DNA of 64,000 bases from Aequorivita vladivostokensis (GTDB lineage Bacteria > Bacteroidota > Bacteroidia > Flavobacteriales > Flavobacteriaceae), in NCBI RefSeq assembly GCF_000952855.1, contig NZ_JSVU01000006.1:62001-126000 (forward strand). The letters run 5' to 3'. Made by a program: the position numbers and the translations under genes. Below the pieces are notes generated by a model. It saw only the letters and a program-made list of their open reading frames with translations. It did not search any database and was not told the DNA's origin. This document shows positions 16,227-26,323 of the stretch, one piece after another; the stretch's first letter is position 1, and every line of letters begins with the position of its first letter.

Positions 16227-17348
16227 CTAATTGGCTTTCGATTTTAACACTTCGGGTAGATTAACTTTCTTTCCTTTTTTAAAAGCTACAATATATGCCG
16301 AAGGATATCCTTTTTGCTGCACAAAGGTTTTCATCACCTGAATTTTTTTATAGTCGGAGGTATCACCGTAATAATATTTAAATAGACCGCTTTCCTTTTC
16401 ACGCGATACATCTTTGAGTCCCTTAAAGTTGCTGGGCTTTGGATCCAATTTTTTACTGGTAGCGGCCAATTGTACCTTAAATGTTACACCTTCGTAAATG
16501 TCTTCCTTGGTGGATTCAATGGTTTTTTCCACCTGAATCTTTTCAATTTCAGGATCCTTTATTTTTTCGGTAGCAACGGAAAGACTGTTTATGTAAGCTT
16601 TAATGGCATTCCCAATTTCCCGCGCCATTTCGGCCTGGCCTTTGGCGGAATTCAAATAAGCGCCCTCGCTTTTATTGGTAAGAAATCCCGTTTCAATCAA
16701 AACACTCGGCATATGGGTATTATGAAGTACCCAGAAACCAGCCTGCTTAACGCTCCTATCTTTTCTTTTTAGATTATTTATAACGTTGTTTTGCACCAAA
16801 CTGGCCAATAGAATGCTTTGGTCCAGATATTCTTCCTGCATCAGCACCATACCTATCAATGATTCCGGCGCATTTGGATCAAAGCCGCCGTATTTTTCCT
16901 GATAGTTGTCCTCCAAATAAATTACCTCGTTTTCCTTTTTTGCAACCTCAAAATTGGCTTGGCTTTTGTGAAGTCCAAGCACGAAAGTCTCTGCCCCGTA
17001 TGCGTCTGAGTGATGGGCATTGCAGTGTACCGAAACAAAAAGGTCTGCATCGGCCTTATTTGCAATTGCAGCCCGCTCCCGCAACTCAATAAAAACATCG
17101 GACTTTCTTGTGTAGATTACCTTTACATTAGGAAGTTTTTCCAGCTCTGCGCCTATTTTTAAGACAATGTTAAGCGATATTTCAGATTCCTTATAACCGT
17201 TTCCTTTGTTTCCGTGGTCGTGACCCCCGTGGCCTGCATCCAATACCACGACGAATGGCTTCGTTGGGTTTTCAGCGGCCGAAGCTGAAAAAAGACAACT
17301 TGAAACTGCGATAATTAATACGAAAGAAGAAAAAAGTTTCGTTTTCAT
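16227..17348 (-). CDS. N-acetylmuramoyl-L-alanine amidase with C-terminal SPOR-like domain
   Basis: This exported zinc amidase (Amidase_3) cuts between MurNAc and L-Ala in peptidoglycan. After the signal peptide MKTKLFSSFVLIIAVSSCLF the catalytic domain shows VVLDAGHGGHDHGNKG (first His), KESEISLNIVLKI (Glu ligand), FVSVHCNAH (His) and SVLIETGFLTNKSEG (catalytic Glu). Residues from about 290 to the end (VTFKVQLAATSKKLDP ... GYPSAYIVAFKKGKKV) look like a SPOR domain, which binds denuded glycan at the septum. ATG 17348 is preferred over 17399 because it starts the signal peptide. It is the first gene of the minus-strand envelope/redox run and is divergent from lptD. Confidence 0.92.
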   Translation of the reverse strand: MKTKLFSSFVLIIAVSSCLFSASAAENPTKPFVVVLDAGHGGHDHGNKGNGYKESEISLNIVLKIGAELEKLPNVKVIYTRKSDVFIELRERAAIANKADADLFVSVHCNAHHSDAYGAETFVLGLHKSQANFEVAKKENEVIYLEDNYQEKYGGFDPNAPESLIGMVLMQEEYLDQSILLASLVQNNVINNLKRKDRSVKQAGFWVLHNTHMPSVLIETGFLTNKSEGAYLNSAKGQAEMAREIGNAIKAYINSLSVATEKIKDPEIEKIQVEKTIESTKEDIYEGVTFKVQLAATSKKLDPKPSNFKGLKDVSREKESGLFKYYYGDTSDYKKIQVMKTFVQQKGYPSAYIVAFKKGKKVNLPEVLKSKAN

Positions 17349-17510
17349 CTGTAAAAGAATATTTGATAAAGAGAAAAATTGTCTGTCCAAATTGTACATC
17401 CTTTATTGTTTTGCAAATAGTTAATGGGCATTTTATACAACCACTAACGATTGGGAAAATTTGATATTTTAAAAAAATGATTTAAAAAAACGTACCCGAA
17501 AAAATATGTT

Positions 17511-17518
17511 TATTTTTG
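17511..17518 (+). promoter_or_regulatory. Candidate -7 element for the lptD-like gene
   Basis: TATTTTTG is a perfect match to the Bacteroidota -7 box TAnnTTTG and ends 48 bp before the TTG start codon. No clear -33 TTG is found at the usual distance. Confidence 0.35.
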
Positions 17519-17566
17519 ACCGTTTCAAATACTGAGCCAAATCTACAAAATAATAGCATCTAAGCA

Positions 17567-20278
17567 TTGCAGACAAACAGGCATTACTTAACAATCTTCT
17601 TAACATTTCTGCTACTTTGCGGCACTCTTGTGCATGCGCAGGACGTCCCGCCAAAGAATGAAACCAAGCTGCCCAAAACTACTCAGGACGATACAATTAC
17701 GGTAAACCTAAAACCCGTTATAGCCGAGGTTAATGAAAAGGCCCAAGATACTGTAAGGACAGACACCATTAAGCCCGAGAAAGAAACCTTGACAGATGTT
17801 GTGGATTATTACGGCGAAGACTATGTATTCCTGAACCGAAAGGAAAACAAAGTATATATGTATAACAATGCCTACATCATCTATGGCGATATGCGGATAG
17901 ATGCAGGTTTGATAATCCTGGATTATAATAAGAACGAAGTATATGCCAAAGGAATTGACAGCGCGGGCATCTATAGCCAGCGCCCCGTGTTTGTGCAGGC
18001 TGCCAATAAAGTGGAGCCCGATTCCATCCGTTATAATTTTGATACCGAAAAAGCTCTGGTTTACAACAGTCGGACGGAACAAAACGGGTTTAGGGTAATT
18101 GCCGATGTTACCAAAAAAGTAAACGACTCTGTGGTATATCTTAGGAACGTGAAGTTCACCACTTCAAAAAATATAGACGACCCTGAATATTATTTCTATA
18201 CACGAAAGGCAAAATTTGTCCCAAAAAAGAAAGTGGTTACTGGCCTGACCAATATGTACATTGCCGACGTACCCACGCCGGTGGGATTGCCTTTTGCTTA
18301 TTTTCCGCTCACTGAGGACCGTACTTCTGGTTTCATAATTCCTTCCTTCGGGGAAAACAACAGTCGCGGTTTCTTTTTTCAGAATGGCGGCTACTATTTC
18401 GCAATTAATGAATACTTGGATTTAAGTCTTTTGGGTGATTATTACACAAACGGTAGCTATGCCCTTCGCGGAGAAACATCGTATGCCGTTCGTTATAAAT
18501 TTAAGGGAAATGTGAGCGCGCGTTTTGAAAAACTTGTGCAGGAAGAGCGCGGATTTCCTGATTTTAATGAAACTAGTATCTACAACATTCGGTGGTCGCA
18601 TTCCCAAGATATAAAGAGCAGTCCCAGCTCCCGTTTTTCGGCTTCGGTGAATATTGGTAGCAGCAAGTATTTTACGCAGTCCATCAATCAAACCAATAAT
18701 GCCAGCGCCCTGGTCAATACCTTGAGTTCCTCTATTTCCTATTCTAAAACGTTTGAGGGCGAGCCGCAAGTGAATCTCGCCGTGGCCGCAACGCATTCAC
18801 AAAATACCAATACGCAGGAAATCTCAATGTCATTGCCAAATTTAAATACCAGCGTTTCCAGAATTTACCCCTTTGCCCCAAAAGACGGTACCAAAAAAGG
18901 CATTATTCAAAACATAAACTTTCAGTACGATCTTTCCGCCGAAAACCGCATCCAAACAACAGATTCGCTTTTCTTTAAATCGGAAATGTTCAACAATGCA
19001 CAAATTGGCGCCCAGCACAACATTCCCATTACCACAAATTTTAAAATATTAAAGTATCTAAGTGCCTCTGCAGGTACCAATTACCGCGAAACCTGGGTTT
19101 TGAAGAGTACACGACAGCGCTATGACCGAACGGTGAACAATGGTTTGGGAGGTATTGTAAAAGATACGGTTTCCGGTTTTGAGAGTTATCGCACCTATAA
19201 TTTTTCGACCAGTTTGGGAACCACTCTCTACGGACTTTTCAATTTCGGAAAGGATAAAAAGATCCAGGCCATCCGCCACGTAGTCCGCCCTTCCATTGGT
19301 TACAATATAAATCCCGCTTTTGATAGATATTACGATGAATTCATCATTCCACAAACTGCCGATGAAGCTGCCCAAGTAGTGGAGTATTCCCGTTTTGAAA
19401 ACACACTTTACGGGCCACCAAATAAGGTGTATTCCAGCAGTATTGGAATGTCGCTGAGCAACACTTTTGAGGCTAAAATCCGCGATCGCGATACCACTGC
19501 CCTGGAACCAAAGAAGGTGACTTTGCTAAACAACCTGAATTTTTCTACAGCCTATAATCTTGCGGGCGATTCGTTGCGGTGGAGCCCGTTGCAGTTTACG
19601 GGAAGCATTCCCATAGTGCCGAAGCTCGATTTCAACTTCAGTGGAACTTTGGATCCGTATGCGCTGGACAATAACAATAAAAAAATTGATGTTTTCAATA
19701 TTGACAATGGCGGCAGTCTTTTCCGGCTTACCAATGCCAATGTGAGCATCAATTATTCCTTCTCTAGCAAGGATTTTGATGGGAGCGGCAGAAAGAATTT
19801 AGACCGGATAGATAACGAAACCTTCCGAAATGGCGGTCGCCCGGACGATCTCTTTGGCGATGCGGCCGATATTTATGATGGCCAGATCTATGAAGAGGAT
19901 GATGAAGATGTAGATAAGACCAATATAGATTGGTATAACTACAAAATTCCTTGGGATATGCGCCTGGCCTATACCATAACCTATGGAAATGCGCAGCGTC
20001 AAAATGAAATTTCAAGCCAATCCCTTATGGTAAGCACCAATATGGAGCTGGCGCCACGATGGACCGTTGGGGTTTCTTCTGGTTACGACTTTAAGAACAA
20101 TGGGGTTACCCTCACACAGTTCCGTTTCCAGCGCGATTTGGAGAGTTGGCAAATGAGTTTTAATTGGACGCCCATCGGAAGCATAAATACGGCCTGGTAC
20201 TTCTTTATCGGTATTAAATCTTCGGTGCTAAGTGACATTAAATATGACAAGCGCCGCGAGAGCGATAAGCGATTGTAG
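17567..20278 (+). CDS. lptD: LptD-like LPS assembly outer-membrane protein
   Basis: The 903-residue protein is the putative outer-membrane LPS transporter of Bacteroidota. A signal peptide (YLTIFLTFLLLCGTLVHAQ) is followed by an OstA/LptA-like jellyroll (NKVYMYNNAYIIYGDMRIDAG near residue 93, VYAKGIDSAGIYSQRPVF near 125), then TPVGLPFAYFPLTEDRTSGF near 233-253, a hallmark of LptD proteins, and a large barrel. The start codon is TTG at 17567: an in-frame TAA lies six bases upstream and there is no ATG before the signal peptide. An acidic loop (EEDDEDVDKTN) lies near residue 770. The usual LptE partner is not adjacent. The gene is divergent from the amidase gene. Confidence 0.85.
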   Translation: MQTNRHYLTIFLTFLLLCGTLVHAQDVPPKNETKLPKTTQDDTITVNLKPVIAEVNEKAQDTVRTDTIKPEKETLTDVVDYYGEDYVFLNRKENKVYMYNNAYIIYGDMRIDAGLIILDYNKNEVYAKGIDSAGIYSQRPVFVQAANKVEPDSIRYNFDTEKALVYNSRTEQNGFRVIADVTKKVNDSVVYLRNVKFTTSKNIDDPEYYFYTRKAKFVPKKKVVTGLTNMYIADVPTPVGLPFAYFPLTEDRTSGFIIPSFGENNSRGFFFQNGGYYFAINEYLDLSLLGDYYTNGSYALRGETSYAVRYKFKGNVSARFEKLVQEERGFPDFNETSIYNIRWSHSQDIKSSPSSRFSASVNIGSSKYFTQSINQTNNASALVNTLSSSISYSKTFEGEPQVNLAVAATHSQNTNTQEISMSLPNLNTSVSRIYPFAPKDGTKKGIIQNINFQYDLSAENRIQTTDSLFFKSEMFNNAQIGAQHNIPITTNFKILKYLSASAGTNYRETWVLKSTRQRYDRTVNNGLGGIVKDTVSGFESYRTYNFSTSLGTTLYGLFNFGKDKKIQAIRHVVRPSIGYNINPAFDRYYDEFIIPQTADEAAQVVEYSRFENTLYGPPNKVYSSSIGMSLSNTFEAKIRDRDTTALEPKKVTLLNNLNFSTAYNLAGDSLRWSPLQFTGSIPIVPKLDFNFSGTLDPYALDNNNKKIDVFNIDNGGSLFRLTNANVSINYSFSSKDFDGSGRKNLDRIDNETFRNGGRPDDLFGDAADIYDGQIYEEDDEDVDKTNIDWYNYKIPWDMRLAYTITYGNAQRQNEISSQSLMVSTNMELAPRWTVGVSSGYDFKNNGVTLTQFRFQRDLESWQMSFNWTPIGSINTAWYFFIGIKSSVLSDIKYDKRRESDKRL

Positions 20279-20401
20279 GCTCTTTAACCTCCAAGAAAAT
20301 GTCATTCATAATTTAAAAGTCTAAATTAAATGTATAAAATTCGTATTACTAACCTCTAAGCGCAATAACACATTAACTTAATAACCCATTAACCCAAAAC
20401 T

Positions 20402-20782
20402 ATGAAAACAATAATCACCACCCCCCACGCCCCCGCTCCCATCGGCCCCTATAGCCAAGCCGTTTTAAAGGGAAATATGCTTTACACCTCTGGGCAGATT
20501 GCCATAGACCCCAAAACCGGCAACTTGGTTACCGATGATATCAAAACTGAAACGAAATTGGTTATGGAAAATCTAAAGGCAATTCTTGAGAAAGCGGGAA
20601 TGGGTTTTGAAAACGTATTGAAATCAACGATTTTCATCAGTGATATGCACAACTTCGCAGCTATTAACGAAGTGTATGGCACCTATTTTAATGAAGCCAC
20701 TGCTCCCGCCCGGGAAACTGTGGAAGTTGCAAATCTTCCTAAGTTCGTGAATGTTGAAATTTCAGTGATTGCATCACTTTAA
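20402..20782 (+). CDS. ridA: RidA family reactive imine/enamine deaminase
   Basis: This 126-residue protein hydrolyses reactive 2-aminoacrylate and related imines released by PLP enzymes. The family features are complete: PHAPAPIGPYSQAV near residue 8, LYTSGQIAIDP near 28, MENLKAILEKAGMGFENVLK near 56, and the C-terminal substrate-binding block PARETVEVANLPK (Arg about 104) with EISVIASL at the end. It stops 16 bp before the convergent tamB stop. The leader is A-rich and has no Shine-Dalgarno sequence. Confidence 0.95.
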   Translation: MKTIITTPHAPAPIGPYSQAVLKGNMLYTSGQIAIDPKTGNLVTDDIKTETKLVMENLKAILEKAGMGFENVLKSTIFISDMHNFAAINEVYGTYFNEATAPARETVEVANLPKFVNVEISVIASL

Positions 20783-20798
20783 ACAGAAGTTGTAGATA

Positions 20799-23700
20799 CT
20801 AATCTTCTTCTTCATTTGGTGTAGCCTGTGGCTTGAAGTCAACTGGATAGGTATTATCATCCGGTATTACTGGCAATTCTGTATCAATGGTTACTTTTTT
20901 GTTGAATAGCTTGCGGTAAAGCTCCTGAAAGGTATTAAAATCTACCGAATAGGAAATTCCTGTACCTTGTTCAAATATCTGGTCTTCCCCGATAAATTGT
21001 AAGTCTGCCTGCCTATTGAAGAATTTCATCCGAAGGCTTCCATCCTCGTTTATAAGCCATTGCACTTCAATATCGCCAGCCACCGAGGTTTCATTGGCCC
21101 CGCCTACTGGCACTCCCACTTTGCCATTGATTAAAATACGTTCGTTAATTTGTGTGGAAAGGGTAATGCCAAATCTATCTGAGGTTTCTTGGTTCGGGGT
21201 TCTATTGCCCACGGAATAATCCAGACCTACACGAAACTTCCCATCCTGATCGGCAAACAGATTGTTTACCAATCCAGAAACCCTATCGGCAACGGTTCCG
21301 GCAAAGGCGTTTGACCCAGCATAATTATCGCTCACAAATGAGTTGGAAGCCAACAAAAATAAAGCCTGGTTCTGCATCTGTTCCTGGTTTTGGAGTTTGT
21401 ACTGCAACTCACTTTTCAGAGTGGAACTAACACGCGGAAAATCTATATCAAAACTGAGCTCGGGTTGCGCGAGTTCTCCATCCAGATCTACATAAACTTC
21501 CACAGGTATTTTTGTATTGATGGAGGGATTGTCTAGCAAAACCGAAGGATTTGCCTGCGTTTTATAAACAGCGCTCAAATTTAGATTGGCTCGTTCGGGA
21601 GCTCCATCCCACGTAATATTTCCGCCGGGCACAACTCCAATATTTCTTTGGATAATACCTCCATATCTAAAATCGAACTCTCCTTCGTAAACCTGAAAAT
21701 CGCCGTACATCTGGAATTTTCCATTCGTATTTATTTCAATAAGAAGAATTCCCGCACCACGGCCCTTCAAGGTCGAATTGTTCTCTTGGTCCACAACCAC
21801 TTCCACTTCCGCATTTTTGTTGATGTCCAATTCAAAATTTAGCGACAGTCCCTTTACCTCTTCGGTAAAAAGAACTTCCCCATTGTTGCGCGCCTCCTTT
21901 TCCTTTGGTGAAAGAAAATGCACAAAGGAATCATCGCCAATGGATTCAGTATCGCTAATGGGAATTTTAAAAGTAGTGCCTCGCTGGGTTGTAGCATCCA
22001 CGTCTATCACCAATTCATCTATGGGCCCCGTGATGTCCGCCCTTCCGCTTATAAAGGCAGTGCCATAATAAAGGGCGTCCTCCTCGGGCGGAGTGTCCAG
22101 AACAACTAGTCTTTCGGGAGCTTCAATATGCAGATCCAATTCCCAATCACTAAAATTGGTATGGGTTGCATTTCCATAGAGCACGCCAACCGTTCCATAT
22201 TTGGTATCGGTAATCTGGGTGCCGTCTATTTCAAACTTATTCTTGGTTACAATAATTTGTGCGCCGTTTTCAATATTGAAATCAGTATTCAAGTAGGGAA
22301 TTTTCAAACCGCTGTTTTCCAAGGTAAAACGACCCAAAATATCGGGTGATTTGTAATTGCCGGAAACTCTGGCATTCCCCGTAATCAATCCTCGGATATC
22401 CGTAATAACATCGGCGCCAAACGGACTGAAGGCCTGCATATTAAACTGGTTTAGATCTATATTGAGTTGTATTTGGGGATTTCGTGGCGAAACGTCAATT
22501 TCGCCCACGGCATTAATTGATTTCACGTTATTATTAATAAGCGAAGTGTTTATGCGGTATTTTGTAAGATCTTCGTTTCCGTCTATTTTCAAATTTAAAT
22601 CTCCGAAGGGAATCTCATTAATCTCTACATCGTCAATGGTCACGGCGCTGTTGGGATAATACGCACCGTTTTTCTGAAGAAAATCAAACTTGCCGTTCAT
22701 GTTTCCCTTCAGCCGCAGACTATCAATCTCTGGGGTTATGTTCCCGATGTTCACATCCTTAAACCGAACCTTTAAATCCTTGTAAGTGGAATCGCGTAGA
22801 ACGCCTGCCATTTGTATCAATTCATCGTTATGGCTCAGTACCAGTGAATCTATGCGGACTTCCCGAAAATTATCATCAAAAACCACTTTGTTCAGACGGT
22901 TGTTGTTTTCATTCAAATACCAAACATTTCCCTTGTAGGTGATATCAGATTTTTTTACGCCAATAACCGATTTACCCGCCGGGTTAATGGTGTGGTAAAG
23001 CGAAAGGTTGAATAAATCCTCCTTTTTGGGCCCACCGGCAAATTCGGAACGCACATACATAGTATCATTCAAGGTTTTATTGATAACATTCAAATCCCTA
23101 ATATTGTAAAATCCCGTATAAACCGAATCAGCCGATATATAGGTGTTATACAATGGATTATCATTATCTATCTGAATGTTTAATTCACCGATATAATTAT
23201 CAAATAGAAGAATTTCCGGAGAACGGAAATCGAGTTCAAACTTTGACTGATCAGAAGAAACCGATCCCTTTACCCTGGTATTGTCCCCTAACTTCAATTG
23301 CGGCACAAATACATCCACGATTTTATTATACACCACAAATTCGTATTCTATGTATTGATTGGTGGTTACTTCCTGCGGAATATAATTGGCATAAATACTG
23401 GCTATCCCGTTTTGGAAAAGATTGGGGATATCCTCAATAAGAAATTCTCCCGAAATCTTCCCGTTCATAATATCGGGGGAATTTATTTCAATGGTGCGAA
23501 CGGGCCCGTCAAAAGATGAAGTAACGGTGAAATCGTCAAAATAGTAGTATTCCCTTTCGTTCTGATAAAAGGTTTGGCTGAAATTGATAGTGCCCACCAC
23601 GTCATCAATAGTGCTGCCGTCCATATCCACCACTACTTTTCCCGTAAATACCGCAATGCTATCGCGCGTTATCAGGTTAAGTTTATTCAAATCTGAATAC

Positions 23701-25187
23701 TCCACGTCTGCTTCAAAATCCAGATGGTTGGTTTCGGCAGAGGCGTCTATGAGCCCTTTGAAATCGAGTTTCAAATTGGGATCGTCAATGGAAAGCTCGC
23801 CATTAAATAATGGGTTTTTCAAATTTCCCGAAACCGTGATGTTCTGATAGTTATAACCTTCAAAATTGAAGGAAGATACCGTACCCGAAACCTCCGTGTT
23901 AACGGTATTCTTATCAAACCCGCGGCCGTCAAAATCTAAATTGGCGGTCATCTTTCCGAGCGAAGTGGTCTTTGCTATTTTCCCGAGGTCGAAGTTTCGC
24001 AACACTACGTTTCCTTGATAATAGGCATAGTCAATATTGGTAATGTTGCCGATTTTCAAATCGAGCTTAGCCTGGCCAATCCCGCTTTGCAAATTACTTT
24101 TTGTATTTAATTCATCCCCAACGATCGAAGTATTCCCGCTAAGGTTAAAGTTTTTGAGTTCCTTGAGCTCAGCAGGAACAACATTACCCAAAACTCGCGG
24201 CATAAATCTTCTTAAATCGTAATAATTTGTGGCAATGTAATGATTGGTAGCCGTTATGGAATAGCCATTTTCGGAGTTTAGAATATTCTGAAAAGCGTAA
24301 TCGCCCTTGATGTTTGTATGGCCTGTCCTGAAATTTACGTCGGTTGCCGTAAAATCATTCAAGGTGCCCTTCATTGCTGCATCCAAGAAGATTATTTGAT
24401 TCGGGCCGAATTCATTGTAGAAATCGTTCAAATCATTTGTGGCCACTTTTGAATCCTTCAGATTTGCGGTTATCACAACATCATTGACAAAATCTGCCAT
24501 TCCGTTTTTGGAATAATCCAGATCTACATCTCCTATTAGCTGCGACTCAGTGGTCTTTAAATTCAGATCTTTTAAGGTAATGTTGGTTTCGGTATAGGAA
24601 AAGTCGGCCTGCATATCTTCTATCACAAAGCCGCGGGCAGCGACGAGCGAAAGATTCTCAATGTTCACTTGTACCTCCGGCCCGTTGATTTTTAAATTAT
24701 TGGCGGTAATATTTACATTGTTTAAAATGAAAATATCAGGATTCTCCAGATTTTCATTGATGATCTTTACACGACTATTGGTGAGCTGTACATCGTTCCC
24801 GAATAGAGAAAAAGGCGAAGTGCTGGGCTTTCCCGTATCAAACTTTTTTGCAAAAATGGAAAGGTTGTCAGATTCTTCACCTTTGTAAATTTTCACATAC
24901 AGTTTCGCCTCGTCCAGCGCTATATCGCCAAAACCGAGATCGCCCTGCACCATGTTCTGAAAATTTATAATATTGGTTTGTACCTCCTTGCTGTAAATCA
25001 AGGTATCGTTATGATGGTCTGCAATGTAAACCTCCCGGATATCCACCTCTCCTTTCCAGTTCAAGCCAAGTCGTTTTATGTGGATGTCGGTGCCGTAGGT
25101 CTCGTTTAAATTGGTCGTTACTTTTTTTGCGACCCAGGTCTGAACCGATGGAATGGAAAAAATAATCACTATAAGCACGAGCAGCAA
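20799..25187 (-). CDS. TamB-like translocation/assembly module protein (start uncertain)
   Basis: This very large (1462 residues from the first ordinary start) beta-rich protein belongs to the TamB/DUF490 (AsmA-like) group. It bridges inner and outer membranes and takes part in outer-membrane protein assembly or lipid transport. It has an N-terminal anchor (VLLLVLIVIIFSIPSVQTW), then repetitive beta-strand segments (IDGTQITD, LNFELDINKNAEVEV), and the family C-terminal domain (GNITWDGAPERANLNLSAVYKT and YKLQNQEQMQNQALFLL near 1270-1330, GLDYSVGNRTP, NERILINGKVGVP). The only ordinary start near the N-terminus is TTG at 25187, but the basic segment KRIKKLRKIIVRTF lies just upstream in frame and begins right after a TAA at 25242-25244. 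The true N-terminus may reach about 25241. Confidence 0.88.
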   Translation of the reverse strand: MLLVLIVIIFSIPSVQTWVAKKVTTNLNETYGTDIHIKRLGLNWKGEVDIREVYIADHHNDTLIYSKEVQTNIINFQNMVQGDLGFGDIALDEAKLYVKIYKGEESDNLSIFAKKFDTGKPSTSPFSLFGNDVQLTNSRVKIINENLENPDIFILNNVNITANNLKINGPEVQVNIENLSLVAARGFVIEDMQADFSYTETNITLKDLNLKTTESQLIGDVDLDYSKNGMADFVNDVVITANLKDSKVATNDLNDFYNEFGPNQIIFLDAAMKGTLNDFTATDVNFRTGHTNIKGDYAFQNILNSENGYSITATNHYIATNYYDLRRFMPRVLGNVVPAELKELKNFNLSGNTSIVGDELNTKSNLQSGIGQAKLDLKIGNITNIDYAYYQGNVVLRNFDLGKIAKTTSLGKMTANLDFDGRGFDKNTVNTEVSGTVSSFNFEGYNYQNITVSGNLKNPLFNGELSIDDPNLKLDFKGLIDASAETNHLDFEADVEYSDLNKLNLITRDSIAVFTGKVVVDMDGSTIDDVVGTINFSQTFYQNEREYYYFDDFTVTSSFDGPVRTIEINSPDIMNGKISGEFLIEDIPNLFQNGIASIYANYIPQEVTTNQYIEYEFVVYNKIVDVFVPQLKLGDNTRVKGSVSSDQSKFELDFRSPEILLFDNYIGELNIQIDNDNPLYNTYISADSVYTGFYNIRDLNVINKTLNDTMYVRSEFAGGPKKEDLFNLSLYHTINPAGKSVIGVKKSDITYKGNVWYLNENNNRLNKVVFDDNFREVRIDSLVLSHNDELIQMAGVLRDSTYKDLKVRFKDVNIGNITPEIDSLRLKGNMNGKFDFLQKNGAYYPNSAVTIDDVEINEIPFGDLNLKIDGNEDLTKYRINTSLINNNVKSINAVGEIDVSPRNPQIQLNIDLNQFNMQAFSPFGADVITDIRGLITGNARVSGNYKSPDILGRFTLENSGLKIPYLNTDFNIENGAQIIVTKNKFEIDGTQITDTKYGTVGVLYGNATHTNFSDWELDLHIEAPERLVVLDTPPEEDALYYGTAFISGRADITGPIDELVIDVDATTQRGTTFKIPISDTESIGDDSFVHFLSPKEKEARNNGEVLFTEEVKGLSLNFELDINKNAEVEVVVDQENNSTLKGRGAGILLIEINTNGKFQMYGDFQVYEGEFDFRYGGIIQRNIGVVPGGNITWDGAPERANLNLSAVYKTQANPSVLLDNPSINTKIPVEVYVDLDGELAQPELSFDIDFPRVSSTLKSELQYKLQNQEQMQNQALFLLASNSFVSDNYAGSNAFAGTVADRVSGLVNNLFADQDGKFRVGLDYSVGNRTPNQETSDRFGITLSTQINERILINGKVGVPVGGANETSVAGDIEVQWLINEDGSLRMKFFNRQADLQFIGEDQIFEQGTGISYSVDFNTFQELYRKLFNKKVTIDTELPVIPDDNTYPVDFKPQATPNEEED

Positions 25188-25230
25188 TACAATGATTACA
25201 AAGGTGCGAACTATTATTTTCCGAAGTTTT

Positions 25231-25258
25231 TTGATACGCTTTTAAAGTTTTAATTTTA
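25231..25258 (+). promoter_or_regulatory. Candidate promoter for the tsaD run
   Basis: TTG at 25231-25233 is followed after 17 bases by TAATTTTA at 25251-25258, one mismatch from TAnnTTTG. It lies 27 bp before the tsaD start and inside the 5' end of tamB on the other strand, so the divergent promoters overlap. Confidence 0.4.
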
Positions 25259-25284
25259 CAACCAATAAATATACCCCTTTCACT

Positions 25285-26307
25285 TTGACACAGAAAAACT
25301 GCTACATTCTTGGGATTGAATCCTCTTGCGACGATACAGCCGCAGCCGTAATCAACAACGCCAAAATACTCAGCAATGTTGTTGCCACTCAAGCAATTCA
25401 CGAACAATATGGCGGGGTGGTGCCCGAACTTGCCTCGCGGGCCCATCAACAGAACATTGTTCCCGTGGTACACCAAGCGTTGCATAAGGCAAATATCGAT
25501 AAAAATCAGTTATCAGCCATTGCTTTTACACGCGGGCCCGGCTTGATGGGTTCCTTGCTTGTAGGCGCCTCATTTTCAAAATCTTTGGCGCTGGGTCTGG
25601 GCATTCCGTTGATAGATGTAAACCATATGCAAGCCCATATTTTGGCACATTTTATTAAGGCCGAAGGACAAACGGCTCCCAATTTTCCTTTTTTGGCAAT
25701 GACCATTAGCGGCGGCCATACACAAATTGTGAAAGTGACCGAATATTTTGAAATGGAAATAATAGGCCAAACCATAGACGATGCCGTGGGCGAAGCCTTT
25801 GACAAAAGCGCCAAAATCCTCGGCCTGCCCTATCCCGGCGGTCCCTTGGTAGATAAATACGCCCAACAGGGAAACCCAAAAGCGTTTAAATTTCCGAAAC
25901 CGAAAGTGGGGCCCATGGATTTCAGCTTTAGCGGCTTAAAGACTTCCGTGCTCTATTTTATTGAAAAGGAAGTGGCCCAAAACCCTGATTTTATTTCAGA
26001 AAATATAGCAGATATTTGTGCCAGTATTCAATTTACCATTGTAGATTATTTAATGGACAAGCTGAAAAATGCCGTCAAAAAAACCGGAATAAAGGAAGTG
26101 GCCATAGGTGGCGGCGTATCTGCAAATAGCGGAATACGCAAAGCGCTAAAGGAGGCCGAAACAAAATACGGTTGGAAAACCCACATCCCCAAATTTGAGT
26201 TTTGTACGGACAATGCGGCTATGATTGCCATGGTGGGCGAACTGAAATTCAAGACCCAGAATTTTGCCGAAAATAATGTGGTAGCTTCGGCGCGGATGAA
26301 GTTTTAA
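25285..26307 (+). CDS. tsaD: tRNA N6-adenosine threonylcarbamoyltransferase
   Basis: TsaD transfers the threonylcarbamoyl group to A37 of ANN-decoding tRNAs to make t6A, with TsaB and TsaE. The 340-residue protein shows the ASKHA start ILGIESSCDDTAAA, the metal-binding HMQAH (His114 and His118), TISGGHTQIV near 144, DDAVGEAFDKSAKILGLPYPGGP near 165-187, FSFSGLKTSVL near 213, GGGVSANSGIR near 266 and CTDNAAMIA near 301. It starts with TTG, which gives the expected N-terminus. It is the first of five plus-strand genes up to 30102 and is divergent from tamB with almost no spacer. Confidence 0.96.
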   Translation: MTQKNCYILGIESSCDDTAAAVINNAKILSNVVATQAIHEQYGGVVPELASRAHQQNIVPVVHQALHKANIDKNQLSAIAFTRGPGLMGSLLVGASFSKSLALGLGIPLIDVNHMQAHILAHFIKAEGQTAPNFPFLAMTISGGHTQIVKVTEYFEMEIIGQTIDDAVGEAFDKSAKILGLPYPGGPLVDKYAQQGNPKAFKFPKPKVGPMDFSFSGLKTSVLYFIEKEVAQNPDFISENIADICASIQFTIVDYLMDKLKNAVKKTGIKEVAIGGGVSANSGIRKALKEAETKYGWKTHIPKFEFCTDNAAMIAMVGELKFKTQNFAENNVVASARMKF

Positions 26308-26323
26308 CAATCGATAAAAACAA

